Below, one piece after another: positions 17,567-27,206 of a DNA stretch of 64,000 nt. A program made the position numbers and the translations under genes. The stretch is from contig CAWJEG010000013.1 in the NCBI GenBank assembly GCA_963841845.1, forward strand, positions 310,001-374,000, read 5' to 3'. Every line of letters begins with the position of its first letter. Within the stretch, counting starts at the first letter, position 1. Origin of the DNA: CAVVGZ01 sp963841845 (GTDB taxonomy: Bacteria > Chloroflexota > Anaerolineae > Anaerolineales > Anaerolineaceae). The notes beneath the pieces were generated by a model, which searched no databases, was not told the DNA's origin, and saw only the letters and a program-made list of their open reading frames with translations.

Positions 17567-19217
17567 TCAGGTCCAATCAGGAGAATGATATTCACCCCAA
17601 ACGCTGCGTAATACATTGCATATCTCACCCAGGGTTATCCGGTTTTCAACGCATTCTATCAAGATTGGCATAAGATTTTCCTCACCCTTTGCCATTATTT
17701 CAAGATTCTTCAGTAAATTCGATACTGTTTCTTGATTTCTGGTAACCCGATTCCTGCTTAAGTCTTGCGAGTTGTTCTTTCTCCACCGATTGATTTACTT
17801 CAAGGTTCTCAAGTTTGTATTCTTCAGGAATAGTATAGGAATTGACGCCAACAACCATTTGATCGCCGTTTTCGATTGCTTTTTGTGATAAATAGGATGC
17901 TTCCTGGATTTCTTTTTGCATGTATCCATATTGAATGGATTTTATTGCTCCCCCCAAACCATCAATTTTTCGAATGTAATTTTCAGCTTCTTCTTCAATC
18001 TTATTGGTGAGGTGCTCAACCAGATATGATCCTCCGAGGGGATCGATGCTGTCTGCAACCCCGGTTTCAAATGCGATGATTTGCTGGGTTTTTAAAGCTA
18101 TGCGGACGGCATTTTCTGTAGGCAGCCATAATGCCTCATCCATACTATTGGTATGCAGTGATTGGGTGCCTCCTAAAACTGCCGCCATCGCTTGAAACGC
18201 TACACGAACAATGTTATTTTCTGGTTGTTGAGCAGTTAATGTCGACCCGGCGGTTTGCGTGTGAAATCTCAACATACAGGATTTTGAATCCTGGGCGCCG
18301 AAACGTTCCCTCATTATTTTTGCCCATAATCGTCTTGCAGCTCTATATTTTGCCACTTCTTCAAAAAAGTTATTATGAGCATTAAAAAAGAAAGACATTT
18401 GGGAGGCAAATTGGTCTATTTTTAATCCTGTTTTTAAAGCAGCCTCAATATAAGCAATTGCATTGGCAAATGTAAAAGCAACCTCCTGAACAGCTGTTGA
18501 TCCTGCTTCACGGATATGATAACCGGATATGCTGATCGTGTTCCAATTGGGAAGATTTTCCTCGCAGTAAGCAAAGATATCTGTGATCAATCTCATGGAA
18601 GGATTGGGAGGAAATATATACGTCCCTCTGGCAATATATTCTTTAAGGATATCATTCTGGATGGTCCCCCTGAGTTTTGCCGGATCAATACCTCTTCGAC
18701 GGGCAATTGCAATATACATTGCTAATAAGATCGCTGCCGGTGCATTGATCGTCATGCTTACAGAGACTTTACCTAATGGTATATCTTCAAATAACTGCTC
18801 CATATCTTCTATGGTGCTCACTGAAACACCGACTTTGCCAACTTCGCCGGCAGAAATGGGATCATCCGCATCGTATCCAATCTGGGTTGGTAGATCAAAA
18901 GCAACAGATAAACCGGTTTGTCCCTGATCAAGCAGAAATCGATAACGCTGGTTGGATTCTTTTGCTGATGCATAGCCTGCATATTGCCGCATGGTCCATA
19001 ACCTGCCCCGATACATGGTTGGTTGTATCCCACGGGTATATGGATATAATCCGGGAAAACCAATATCATCAAAATTTATCAATTCATTAGGAATAGCAAC
19101 CCTCGGAATTTCAATATTTGACCCGGTAATAAATTTCTCTTTCCTTTCCGGAAAGCGATTTAGGGAAGGTGAAAGGATATCTTTCTCCCATTTATCAAAA
19201 AATTCCTGAAAATTCAT
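17567..19217 (-). CDS. Methylmalonyl-CoA mutase large (catalytic) subunit, frameshifted near 17760
   Basis: The TIM-barrel subunit of a cobalamin-dependent acyl-CoA mutase. Motifs are PYTRGIQPTMYRGRLWTMRQ, GLSVAFDLPTQIGYD, GTIQNDILKEYIARGTYIFP and RFHTQTAGSTLTAQQP. The first frame stops at 17700. The missing C-terminus is in another frame and reads NLLKNLEIMAKGEENLMPIL, then LGEICNVLRSVWGEY, stopping at 17567. Removing one base in CTTAAG (17757-17762) yields 549 aa with the expected spacing to that conserved tail. The B12-binding domain is not fused and not encoded nearby, so a separate small subunit is needed. Isobutyryl- or ethylmalonyl-CoA mutase cannot be excluded, but the adjacent epimerase favours methylmalonyl-CoA. 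GGAGGA precedes the ATG. Confidence 0.9.
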
Positions 19218-19428
19218 ATTCCTCCTTTGATTTGTATTTAGTATACACGATCAAATTCCTTAGATATATGACCTGGCAATCATTTAGCTCCTAAATTCTT
19301 GGTAATTTTAAATTACTCCGTACAGCCAACTCTACCTATACCATTATTATAAAAATACACTGGTAATGGAAGACTAATTGCTAAATTTTCACTTTTCCAG
19401 CCTGTGGAAATAAGAATACTCGAATACC

Positions 19429-19647
19429 ATGCATGGATTTAGGATTTTGTGATTTTTGAATACAATGATTTTGGTAGATAAAATTGTAAATATTTCACAG
19501 GATATCATAGGTGATTTTAATTCACCAAACACCGGAATTCTCGCCATAATTCCCGTTATACGCAACCTACGGGTTGAACAGGAGAGATACCTGATCAAAA
19601 TACCTCGCACCATAAAAATCATATGCGCGTTGACGAAGATCAACTAG
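19429..19647 (+). pseudogene. Possible remnant of a P-II-like signalling protein gene
   Basis: This short stretch lies in a 506-base gap. Its frame reads MHGFRIL, a TGA stop, then FLNTMILVDKIVNISQ and DIIGDFNSPNTGILAIIPV. The last part resembles the C-terminal half of P-II-like proteins, which typically end in IIGDxxxPxTGIxFVxPV. The N-terminal half is absent and no start or ribosome-binding site is visible. I read it as a decayed or truncated gene. It could be chance, since only about 30 residues resemble the family. Nothing else is recognisable in 19218-19723 apart from upstream signals for the flanking genes. Confidence 0.35.
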
Positions 19648-19723
19648 TTTGGTAAAATGCTTCTCTACACGATGTTGTACCCTTCATCGTGATACAAAAA
19701 TTTAAACAGAAAGGGCTTGAAAA

Positions 19724-20266
19724 GTGAAAGTATTATTGTTGAAGGATATCTATAAATTAGGACATGCAGGAGATGTAAAAAAGGTAGCAAATGGTTATGG
19801 GAGGAATTATCTTCTTCCTCAAGGTCTGGCTCTGTTAGCAACCCCAGCAGCACTCAAACAGGCTGAGTATATCCGTGGTAAAGGTTCAAAAGAAAGAACT
19901 CAGCTAAATGAAGAAATGAGAACAATTGCGGAAAAAATTTCCGGAACTGTTTTATCATTTATTGCCCGTGCAGGCGATACTGGGAAATTGTATGGATCGA
20001 TAACCACTCAGGATATAGCAGAAAAAATTAGTGAAAAATTAGGGATGGAAATCAGCCGCCGACAGGTAGAAACTCAGCCCATTCGTAACCTGGGTGAACA
20101 TAAAGCAGAAGTCCGGCTTACGGTCGATTTGGTTCCTGAAATTAAAATTATGGTTTATAGGGAAGGTGAGGCTCCGGTTGAGGAAACACCAACCCATGAA
20201 GAATCGCCTGCTACCCCCGAGCCAACCGCTGAAATCATTGAAGAAGGAAATGCCTCGGACAATTGA
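19724..20266 (+). CDS. rplI: 50S ribosomal protein L9
   Basis: L9 (180 aa) binds 23S rRNA domain V and steadies tRNA movement. It starts with GTG and shows the L9 signature MKVLLLKDIYKLGHAGDVKK, then VANGYGRNYLLPQGLALLAT. The C-terminal domain has GKLYGSITTQDIAEKI and then RLTVDLVPEIKIMVYRE. An acidic tail of about 25 residues (APVEETPTHEESPATPEPTA) extends beyond the normal 148-150 aa. It is followed by a strong terminator. Confidence 0.96.
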   Translation: MKVLLLKDIYKLGHAGDVKKVANGYGRNYLLPQGLALLATPAALKQAEYIRGKGSKERTQLNEEMRTIAEKISGTVLSFIARAGDTGKLYGSITTQDIAEKISEKLGMEISRRQVETQPIRNLGEHKAEVRLTVDLVPEIKIMVYREGEAPVEETPTHEESPATPEPTAEIIEEGNASDN

Positions 20267-20301
20267 TTTAGATTTTTCCACCATGATAATATAAGATTTA
20301 C

Positions 20302-20343
20302 ACCGGTCAGATAAGGGCATTATTACCAGACCGGTTTTTTTTT
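20302..20343 (+). terminator. Rho-independent terminator after rplI
   Basis: ACCGGTC (20302-20308) pairs perfectly with GACCGGT (20329-20335), followed by eight or more T residues. It ends rplI transcription; the next gene starts almost on the T tract, so its promoter must overlap rplI or this region. Confidence 0.8.
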
Positions 20344-20347
20344 GGTT

Positions 20348-21736
20348 ATGACGATGACAACAACTATTGGCGAAATCCTGAGATTAAAACGTACTGAAAG
20401 AGGGCTTTCCCTCGAAAAAATATCCGAAGATATTTTTATTAAAATACACTATCTCCAGGCGTTAGAAAACAACCAGCACGAATTACTTCCCTCGGATGCA
20501 CAGGGAAAAGGATTCTTAAGGATGTATGCCAATTATTTGGATTTACCGGTGGAAGGGCTCCTAAATTCCTGGCAAAGCAAGGAAATCCCTGATTTACAAA
20601 CACAAACTACTGATCTTGAAAACCTTTCTCCTGATGAAACAAAACCGGATCAATCAAACTCCTTCCATAATGAGCGGGTTTTACACCCGGAGGATGAGGG
20701 TGAATATTTACAAGATCAAGTAGTTGGTATAAATCTACCGGAATCACAACAAATTTTCATAGAAATTGGGAAAGAGCTGAAAAACCAGCGGGAAAAACTA
20801 AGTATCTCATTTGGTGATGTCGAAAAATATATTCGATTAAAACCTGCGCAAATTTCCGCCCTTGAAAATGGAAGAATCGAACTATTAACTTCACCTGTTC
20901 AGGCAAAAGGGATGCTAAAAATTTATGCCGGTTTCCTCCAGGTCGATCCGGAAAAAGTGTTGCTTCGCTATGCAGATGGTTTACAGGCTCAACTGTCTGA
21001 GAAAAAGCATTCTGAGAATCCCAACACGATGCTGCAGACCGGACAACCGGAAAAAAATGTATCCAGCTGGAGACGGTTGATCACACCGGATATAGTGGTT
21101 GGAAGTTCAGTTATCTTGTTTTTATTGATTTTTTCAATTTGGGGTTTAACCCAAATTACATCTTCAGGAAACCAGAGTATGGAAATCTTAGCTCCTGATA
21201 TAGTCGATATTCTTCAGATGACCCCAAGTATAAATCCCGGGGAAATTGAAAATGGGGTGTCTGCCAATGAGACCACCCTGCCAACCGAATTATCCACTAC
21301 AGAAACTGTGGTAGACAACCTTGATAACGCACAAATTACTGAGATAACGTCCACAATTCCTGCATCGAACAACGCACTTATTCAGCTCTATATTGTTGGT
21401 TTACAAAGAGCATATCTGAAAGTTATAGCCGACGATGAAGTGGAATTTGAAGGTCGTATCATTCCGGGAAATGTATATCAATTTTCCGGTAATCAGGTCA
21501 TCGAAATGACAACGGGTAATGCCGCTGCGCTGGATGTGTATTTTAATCAGAATAACATCGGTACCCTTGGTGATGTCGGACAGGTTGTAAAATTACAGTT
21601 TACAACCGCAGGAATAATTACTCCTACACCAATGTTCACTTCCACGGCTGCACCAACCCCGGTAAGTACCGTAACTTTACAACCAACACCAACAGAGATG
21701 TCCCCAACACCATCCCTGACTCCCATATTACCATGA
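20348..21736 (+). CDS. RodZ-like membrane protein with two cytoplasmic helix-turn-helix domains
   Basis: About 462 aa. A first HTH_25 domain is at residues 5-70 (TIGEILRLKRTERGLSLEKI and ...ENNQHELLPSDAQGKGFLRM). A second, similar domain is near 140-215 (FIEIGKELKNQREKLSISFG and ALENGRIELLTSPVQAKGML). One transmembrane helix follows (VVGSSVILFLLIFSIWGL, about 250-270). The extracytoplasmic DUF4115-like beta domain contains RAYLKVIADDEVEFEGRIIPG, and the protein ends in a Pro/Thr-rich tail. RodZ normally has one HTH and binds MreB under the membrane; the duplication is visible directly. Start choices are TTG 20342, ATG 20348 and ATG 20354. It is followed by rimO after 10 bases. Confidence 0.82.
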   Translation: MTMTTTIGEILRLKRTERGLSLEKISEDIFIKIHYLQALENNQHELLPSDAQGKGFLRMYANYLDLPVEGLLNSWQSKEIPDLQTQTTDLENLSPDETKPDQSNSFHNERVLHPEDEGEYLQDQVVGINLPESQQIFIEIGKELKNQREKLSISFGDVEKYIRLKPAQISALENGRIELLTSPVQAKGMLKIYAGFLQVDPEKVLLRYADGLQAQLSEKKHSENPNTMLQTGQPEKNVSSWRRLITPDIVVGSSVILFLLIFSIWGLTQITSSGNQSMEILAPDIVDILQMTPSINPGEIENGVSANETTLPTELSTTETVVDNLDNAQITEITSTIPASNNALIQLYIVGLQRAYLKVIADDEVEFEGRIIPGNVYQFSGNQVIEMTTGNAAALDVYFNQNNIGTLGDVGQVVKLQFTTAGIITPTPMFTSTAAPTPVSTVTLQPTPTEMSPTPSLTPILP

Positions 21737-21746
21737 CAGCCCAATT

Positions 21747-23075
21747 ATGAAACGAACTTTTTATATTGAATCACTTGGATGTTCAAAAAATAGCGTCGAC
21801 TCCGAATCTATCAAAGTATTGTTGCTTAAAGCAGGCTTACACCCTGCTCGTTCAGCAGTTGGAGCAGATATCATCCTTGTAAATACGTGCGGTTTTATTG
21901 ATGCTGCACGGCAAGAATCCATCGAAATATTAAAGGATTACGGCAATAAGAAAAGGAATCACCAGGTCCTCATTGCATCGGGGTGTATGGCACAGCATAA
22001 TCCGGATATCCTTCAGCAACAGGTGCCTCAAATTGATGGATTATTAAGCACCCGCAGGTGGATGGACATTGAAAATATCATTAATAGGATTGATGCCTCA
22101 TCCACTAAATTACCCATCCTCCATGGCCAAAATGAAACAAAAATAGGATTGGAACGAAATGATATTCCGCGATCTGCCATTCAAGGGGCAAGCGCTTATA
22201 TTAAGATTGCAGATGGCTGCAGGCGGCCCTGTGCATTTTGCGCCATACCTATCATTAAAGGCACGGTTGTTAGCCGGGAGATCTCAGCCATTGTTGATGA
22301 AGCCATGATGCTTGAGAAACAGGGGGTAAAAGAGATAATATTGATTGCCCAGGATACAACCGATTATGGTAAGGACCTGGGATACCAACATGGTCTCGAA
22401 AAACTCCTTGAAATGCTTATCTCCCGGGTTCCCGGGATTCCCTGGTTCAGATTAATGTATACATATCCCGGCAATATTAGTGATCGTCTTATCGGCCTGT
22501 TTTCAACCTCCAAACAGATCATCCCATATCTGGACCTTCCACTTCAACATGCTCACCCGGACGCATTAAAAAGGATGAGAAGGCCTTCCAATATGGATTG
22601 GACAAGGGATACCATCCATCGATTGAGAAGGAACATCGCCGATCTTGCGATTCGCACAACATTTATTGTTGGCTTTCCTGGTGAAAATGAGGATGAATTC
22701 CAAACCATTCTGGAATTTATTGAGGAGATTGAGTTTGATCATGTAGGTGCGTTTATATATTCCCACGAGGAAAAAACATCGATCTATTCCATGGGGGATA
22801 CGGTTCCCGAGGATGTAAAACATGAGCGGTACAATCAGCTCATGCTCACACAACAGGAAATTTCAGCCCGGAAAAACAGGAAATTTGTCGGAAAAAAACT
22901 TGATGTATTGATAGAAGGTGTTGATAACGGGATTTCCATCGGTCGATCCTACCGGGATGCTCCTGAGATAGACGGAATGGTTATTGTAAATGATAGGTGC
23001 CCTGTTGGTGAAATTATTGAGGTTGAAATAACCGACAGCCTGGTCCACGATTTGATTGGTACCAGGGTATTATAA
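21747..23075 (+). CDS. rimO: Ribosomal protein S12 methylthiotransferase RimO
   Basis: RimO (442 aa) adds a methylthio group to an Asp of ribosomal protein S12, using two iron-sulfur clusters. The N-terminal UPF0004 domain starts FYIESLGCSKNSVDSE, with further Cys in VNTCGFID and ASGCMAQ. The radical-SAM motif is IADGCRRPCAFCAIPIIKG. A C-terminal TRAM domain spans about 375-442. The SLGCxKNxVDSE signature separates it from MiaB. It lies close behind the RodZ-like gene, a common arrangement. Confidence 0.95.
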   Translation: MKRTFYIESLGCSKNSVDSESIKVLLLKAGLHPARSAVGADIILVNTCGFIDAARQESIEILKDYGNKKRNHQVLIASGCMAQHNPDILQQQVPQIDGLLSTRRWMDIENIINRIDASSTKLPILHGQNETKIGLERNDIPRSAIQGASAYIKIADGCRRPCAFCAIPIIKGTVVSREISAIVDEAMMLEKQGVKEIILIAQDTTDYGKDLGYQHGLEKLLEMLISRVPGIPWFRLMYTYPGNISDRLIGLFSTSKQIIPYLDLPLQHAHPDALKRMRRPSNMDWTRDTIHRLRRNIADLAIRTTFIVGFPGENEDEFQTILEFIEEIEFDHVGAFIYSHEEKTSIYSMGDTVPEDVKHERYNQLMLTQQEISARKNRKFVGKKLDVLIEGVDNGISIGRSYRDAPEIDGMVIVNDRCPVGEIIEVEITDSLVHDLIGTRVL

Positions 23076-23270
23076 ATCGGGTAGTATTTTTTCTTCCGGA
23101 GAAATTTATTTTTAATCTTTTCAAAAAAAAACGCTTGCCTGGTTCAAAGTTAAAAGGTAGCTACCGCTAATCAACCCTACCCAACCAGACCGATAATCTT
23201 AACTACACGAATAAATCCTCCTTTTTGTAGTCACAATAAAATTCTCGGGATTGTCTACAACCACAAGGAA

Positions 23271-24497
23271 TTATGGAGCCGGAGTTGCTTCAGGAGTCAC
23301 ACCAACATCGGTTGGTTGTTCCTCCGCTGTTGGTTGGTTTTCCTCCTGGGTGGGTTCCTCAGCAGGTTGGGTTTCTTCAACCTTTGGAACATTTTTAGTG
23401 GGTTGGGGAATTTCCGTCGGCGGTGAACACTCATATGCTACCCGTGTAGCTTCTGGACCTAAATTTTCATCTGAGCCAACCTGTAAGGCATTCCAGTAAT
23501 AATCTCTGGCACCGCACCAATCTTCGGCTGCCGCCAATTGATCCCCATATCCAATGGATGCCAGCCGGTACCTTTCAAGAGCGGTTAACCCGGAGGAATC
23601 CCTGAGACCTGGCATTCCCAGGTAGATTTGGCTGAAATATTCCAAAACTCTCCCCCAGTCAACTTCCCAAAAACTGGTTCCAGAAAGATAATAGCGTGCC
23701 CAATTTCTGTAACTATCGGCTTCTTTATCAATTGGTCCAAATTTTTCGGATAGTGAGAGATCATAAATGCCTAATTCCAGGCTGCCTTCCTGCAGTATTT
23801 TATTGATCCCCCTGTTCCTCAGAGCGATATAATACATACCATCAACATCAATTACCTTATATTCCGGATTTTTCTGGCGAATTGCATCGATTGACACAAT
23901 AGCTGCTTCCCAATCGCCAGCCCGCAAATGCTGCTGGATCTGGACAAACATTTCTTCCTCTCCCCGTAAGTCCGGTGTGGGTGAAACGGTTGGGGTAGGA
24001 ACCTCTGTGGGTTGGTTCTTAATTGCCAATTCCATCATCACCTGGGTTAACCTTTCGGAAGCACCCGGGAAGTTTGGATCGACCTGTATCACATATTCCA
24101 GCCTGCGTTGTGCTGTTTGCAGGTTTCCATCTTGAATATCTTTTTCAGCCATGGCATATTGGGTTGCAGCAGCCATGGCTATATTGCCTTCTTCCTGCTG
24201 TATACGAATATTAACACCTTGTGAATAACCAATCCAACCACCGATAGCACCAAGCAGTAGTACTAGTAAAATTCCTCCAAGAATAACCGGCAGATACCTT
24301 CTCTTTCTCTTCTTTTTAGCATCTGGCAGGTGATCCGTATTAGCTGCTACCTGGATAGTATTATCGGTTGGAATCGGTATTGTTTCGGAATAGTTCCCCT
24401 CGGAATAGGCTTCTCCGCCAGGGGTATTATCCTGGTTTTTATCATCGAATGGACCGATTTTGTTAGGCTGAGTATCTTCAGGTTCAGAAATCAACAT
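23271..24497 (-). CDS. Single-pass membrane protein with tetratricopeptide-like repeats
   Basis: About 408 aa from the ATG at 24497 (a TTG at 24512 is the longer choice). An acidic cytoplasmic leader is followed by a KKKRKRRY basic patch and one transmembrane helix (LPVILGGILLVLLLGAIGGW, about residues 70-92). The outside part has helical TPR-like repeats: AEKDIQDGNLQTAQRRLEYV, and later HLRAGDWEAAIVSIDAI. A linker PTEVPTPTVSPTPD separates two repeat blocks. The C-terminal 50 residues are Pro/Glu/Thr-rich and low complexity. I cannot assign a function. It is followed on the same strand upstream by murJ (22-base gap), so a link to envelope assembly is possible. Confidence 0.75.
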   Translation of the reverse strand: MLISEPEDTQPNKIGPFDDKNQDNTPGGEAYSEGNYSETIPIPTDNTIQVAANTDHLPDAKKKRKRRYLPVILGGILLVLLLGAIGGWIGYSQGVNIRIQQEEGNIAMAAATQYAMAEKDIQDGNLQTAQRRLEYVIQVDPNFPGASERLTQVMMELAIKNQPTEVPTPTVSPTPDLRGEEEMFVQIQQHLRAGDWEAAIVSIDAIRQKNPEYKVIDVDGMYYIALRNRGINKILQEGSLELGIYDLSLSEKFGPIDKEADSYRNWARYYLSGTSFWEVDWGRVLEYFSQIYLGMPGLRDSSGLTALERYRLASIGYGDQLAAAEDWCGARDYYWNALQVGSDENLGPEATRVAYECSPPTEIPQPTKNVPKVEETQPAEEPTQEENQPTAEEQPTDVGVTPEATPAP

Positions 24498-24519
24498 TTT
24501 ATTTGTTCCCAATTAATAA

Positions 24520-26055
24520 TTATAACTTCAATATTACCTTAACTTCAGGCCAGATAAATGGCAGCATCACAGCTCCGCCAATCATCATTCCAATTGTACC
24601 AAAAACAAGGGGATTATAAGTATCACTCCCTGAATATGAAAATATAACCAATGTAGTAATCGTGCCAATGATCGCAGCTAGCATTGTCCGTATAATCGTT
24701 GACCTGAGATTCATCTTAATTTTCCATCTCCGGTCTAAGAGGATAATCAGGAATATTGCCTGGCTTGTAAACGCAATCGAGTCAGTAAGGCTGATACCTG
24801 TGGCTCCAAGATATTTATATAGTTGGCTCCCTACAAGGATGTAAAGAGTAATATTTAATAATGCCCCGATAAGAGGGGGAATCGCATCCTGCTCTGCATA
24901 GAAGACCCTTGCCGCTAACTCCAGCATACAATGTCCAGTCAAGCCGACTAAATAAGCCCGGGTAACCCAGAGGAGCAAATCAGTACCTGTTTCCCCAAAA
25001 TTAAAGGCAGTGGATAAGAACGGTCGCAGTCCAATCATTAAAAGAACTGCAATAGGAACAGTAAGCCCGATAAGGACTCTCATAGCTCTTTCAACCGTAT
25101 TTTTTAGATTCTCCCGGTCCTTTTTTGTGACAAATTCGGATAGGGTTGGTAAAAGTGCGGTGCCAATTGCTGTACCGATAATCGTTTCTGGAACCTGTTG
25201 GATCATCCAACCGTAGGCTAAAGAAGTAACCGCGCCTTCTGCCAACCTTGACGCCAGGTTATCACGGATAATAAAAATCATTTGGATGATTAAAATCGTT
25301 AACAAACGGGGTCCTAATAATTTCAATACTTTATGAACATAGCGGTCATTTAATCCAAAACCCGGTGACCAGGTGAACTTATATTTAATCAATCCGGGTA
25401 TTTGAATCGCTAAGTGCAGGCAAGCACCAAAAATAACGCCGTAAACGAGCCCATAAATTCCAAATCCAAATGCTGGGAGTTTAACCCCACCAATAACTAA
25501 ACCAGTTTCTGGTGCAAATACAAGCGCCCCGACAATTTGCCCGAAATTATAAAATATTGGCGCTAAGGCGGGTAAAAGAAAATGTTGGTTAGCCTGCAAA
25601 GCAGCCATTACCAGACCGCTGAAGGAAAATATGATAGTAGCAATTAAATTCAGACGCATTAATTCAACTACTAAATCCTGCTGACTTTTATCAAATCCGG
25701 GTGCTATTCCCAGTTCCCATCCAACCAAAGCTTCAGCAAAGAGTGCAGTCATAACAGCAAGTAAAAATGTTACAAAAAGTGCCTGGTTAGCTATCCTGGA
25801 AAACAGGGTCCAGGCAGATTTGCGTCCCTCCAGGGTTAGGGATTCAGATAAAACAGGAATAAACGCTACTGCAATGGCCCCACCGGAAATCAACGCAAAT
25901 AGAAGGTCAGGCAGGTTATTTGCCACATTAAACACATCCAATGTGGATGATAAGCCAAATTGCCTGGCGATTAAGATCTGGCGGAGAACCGCCAGGACTT
26001 TATCAACTGCAAAAAATGCCGCCAACATGAGGGAAGTTCTTGTTAATTGTGACAT
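24520..26055 (-). CDS. murJ: Lipid II flippase MurJ
   Basis: A polytopic membrane protein (511 aa) of the MVF/MOP superfamily that moves lipid II across the membrane. The N-terminus reads MLAAFFAVDKVLAVLRQILI, then ARQFGLSSTLDVFNVANNLPD, matching the MurJ signature around TM1. GGAIAVAFIPVLSE follows in TM2. About 14 hydrophobic helices can be counted. The start ATG is at 26055. It is divergent from the RsmI-like gene, with 144 bases between them. Confidence 0.93.
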   Translation of the reverse strand: MSQLTRTSLMLAAFFAVDKVLAVLRQILIARQFGLSSTLDVFNVANNLPDLLFALISGGAIAVAFIPVLSESLTLEGRKSAWTLFSRIANQALFVTFLLAVMTALFAEALVGWELGIAPGFDKSQQDLVVELMRLNLIATIIFSFSGLVMAALQANQHFLLPALAPIFYNFGQIVGALVFAPETGLVIGGVKLPAFGFGIYGLVYGVIFGACLHLAIQIPGLIKYKFTWSPGFGLNDRYVHKVLKLLGPRLLTILIIQMIFIIRDNLASRLAEGAVTSLAYGWMIQQVPETIIGTAIGTALLPTLSEFVTKKDRENLKNTVERAMRVLIGLTVPIAVLLMIGLRPFLSTAFNFGETGTDLLLWVTRAYLVGLTGHCMLELAARVFYAEQDAIPPLIGALLNITLYILVGSQLYKYLGATGISLTDSIAFTSQAIFLIILLDRRWKIKMNLRSTIIRTMLAAIIGTITTLVIFSYSGSDTYNPLVFGTIGMMIGGAVMLPFIWPEVKVILKL

Positions 26056-26199
26056 CGTTTGATTTAAGACCCGTTTTTCTGGCTTGGATCAATATAACAC
26101 AATCCGGATTGTTTGACCATTTACAATAATTCAATAAATAGGGCATAATTTATTATCAATAATTAGAAAATCATCCTGGATAACTCACTTATATTAATT

Positions 26200-26874
26200 A
26201 TGAAAACTACCATTGGAACCTGCTATCTTGTTGCTACACCTATCGGTAACTATCGCGACATCACCTTGCGTGCCATCGACATCCTGTCCGACGCGGATAT
26301 TATTGTATGTGAGGAATACCGCCGGGGGACGACCTTGTTGAAAAAAATTGGGGTCCAAGCAAAAGAGATTATTGAGTTAAATGAGCATAACGAACAAGAA
26401 AACGCCATGGAGATCGTTACCCGTATTCTTCAGAATCAAAATGTTGCAGTCATTTCTGACCATGGCACTCCTGGATTTGAAGATCCAGGACATTACTTAA
26501 TTGAGTTGTGTGTAGAAATGGGAGTTCGTATCGTTCCAATCCCCGGACCTTCTTCGTTAATGGCTGCACTTTCCATATCTAACCGAAAAATTGACAGGTT
26601 CATTTATGGTGGTTTTTTACCACGGGAAAAGACCCAGCGAAAAAATCAGCTCCTTCGCCTGAAGTCTGTGAATCTACCGATTATATTATTGGATACCCCC
26701 TATCGGCTATACGACACTCTGGATCTTGTGAGTGAGATATTTGGTCAAAGGCAAATCGTAACCCTTGCATGTAATCTAACCCAACCAGATGAGGGTATAT
26801 ATCAGGGTGAACTGGAAATAGTGCGCAGGGATTTACGTCAAAAAAAAGCCGAATTTGTGTTGATAATATATTAA
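26200..26874 (+). CDS. rsmI: RsmI-like SAM-dependent methyltransferase (tetrapyrrole methylase fold), divergent
   Basis: The 224-aa protein follows RsmI, the 16S rRNA C1402 ribose 2'-O-methyltransferase. GTCYLVATPIGNYRDITLRA is a clear N-terminal signature and IVPIPGPSSLMAALSIS is the PGPS/A motif. Three usually strict motifs differ: EDTR is EEYRRG, SDAGTPxxxDPG is SDHGTPGFEDPG, and the late RELTK segment is NLTQPDE. So it is either a diverged RsmI or a related enzyme with a different target. The C-terminal helical domain of typical RsmI (about 280 aa total) is missing. Confidence 0.78.
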   Translation: MKTTIGTCYLVATPIGNYRDITLRAIDILSDADIIVCEEYRRGTTLLKKIGVQAKEIIELNEHNEQENAMEIVTRILQNQNVAVISDHGTPGFEDPGHYLIELCVEMGVRIVPIPGPSSLMAALSISNRKIDRFIYGGFLPREKTQRKNQLLRLKSVNLPIILLDTPYRLYDTLDLVSEIFGQRQIVTLACNLTQPDEGIYQGELEIVRRDLRQKKAEFVLIIY

Positions 26875-26890
26875 TCATCTTCTAACACAA

Positions 26891-26917
26891 ATAAAAATCG
26901 CCCATTTCTGAGCGATT
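26891..26917 (-). terminator. Terminator of tRNA-Glu
   Basis: Read on the minus strand, AATCGC (26917-26912) pairs with GCGATT (26901-26896), and a TTTTTATT tract follows. It lies a few bases beyond the tRNA 3' end. Confidence 0.6.
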
Positions 26918-26921
26918 GATA

Positions 26922-26994
26922 TGCCCCCAGAGAGATTCGAACTCTCGTCTTAGCCTTGAAAGGGCTACGTCCTGGTCCCCTAGACGATGGGGGC
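26922..26994 (-). tRNA. tRNA-Glu (anticodon TTC)
   Basis: The cloverleaf folds fully: acceptor GCCCCCA with TGGGGGC, anticodon stem TAGCC/GGCTA enclosing CTTTCAA (anticodon TTC), T stem GAGAG/CTCTC with loop TTCGAAT, and discriminator A. CCA is not encoded. It reads GAA and GAG. Confidence 0.95.
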
Positions 26995-27006
26995 AAACTG
27001 GACAGA

Positions 27007-27035
27007 ATTTTACCATTATCAATTTCGTTGGTCAA
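27007..27035 (-). promoter_or_regulatory. Sigma-70 promoter of tRNA-Glu
   Basis: On the minus strand, TTGACC (27035-27030) is followed by a 17-base spacer and TAAAAT (27012-27007). The start point would be just ahead of the tRNA 5' end at 26994. Both boxes are near consensus. The remaining 170 bases up to the SRAP gene hold nothing I can identify. Confidence 0.7.
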
Positions 27036-27206
27036 GAAAAAACAGGTAACAATATCCGGTTTTCAAGATCTAATTCTTACTTCGCATGGATTTGAATGTC
27101 CCTGGTTTTTCGTGACAAATCTAATTAATCGATAAAGTGCCGGGAGAGATTATCATCTATGATTATTGAGAAAATCCATGTAACACTTGATGCAGATTAG
27201 ATTTAA

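Noticed and set aside
23251..23499. Ser/Gly/Val-rich plus-strand frame
   Set aside because: It is the complement of the Pro/Glu/Thr-rich tail of the TPR protein; low-complexity coding DNA gives long shadow frames.
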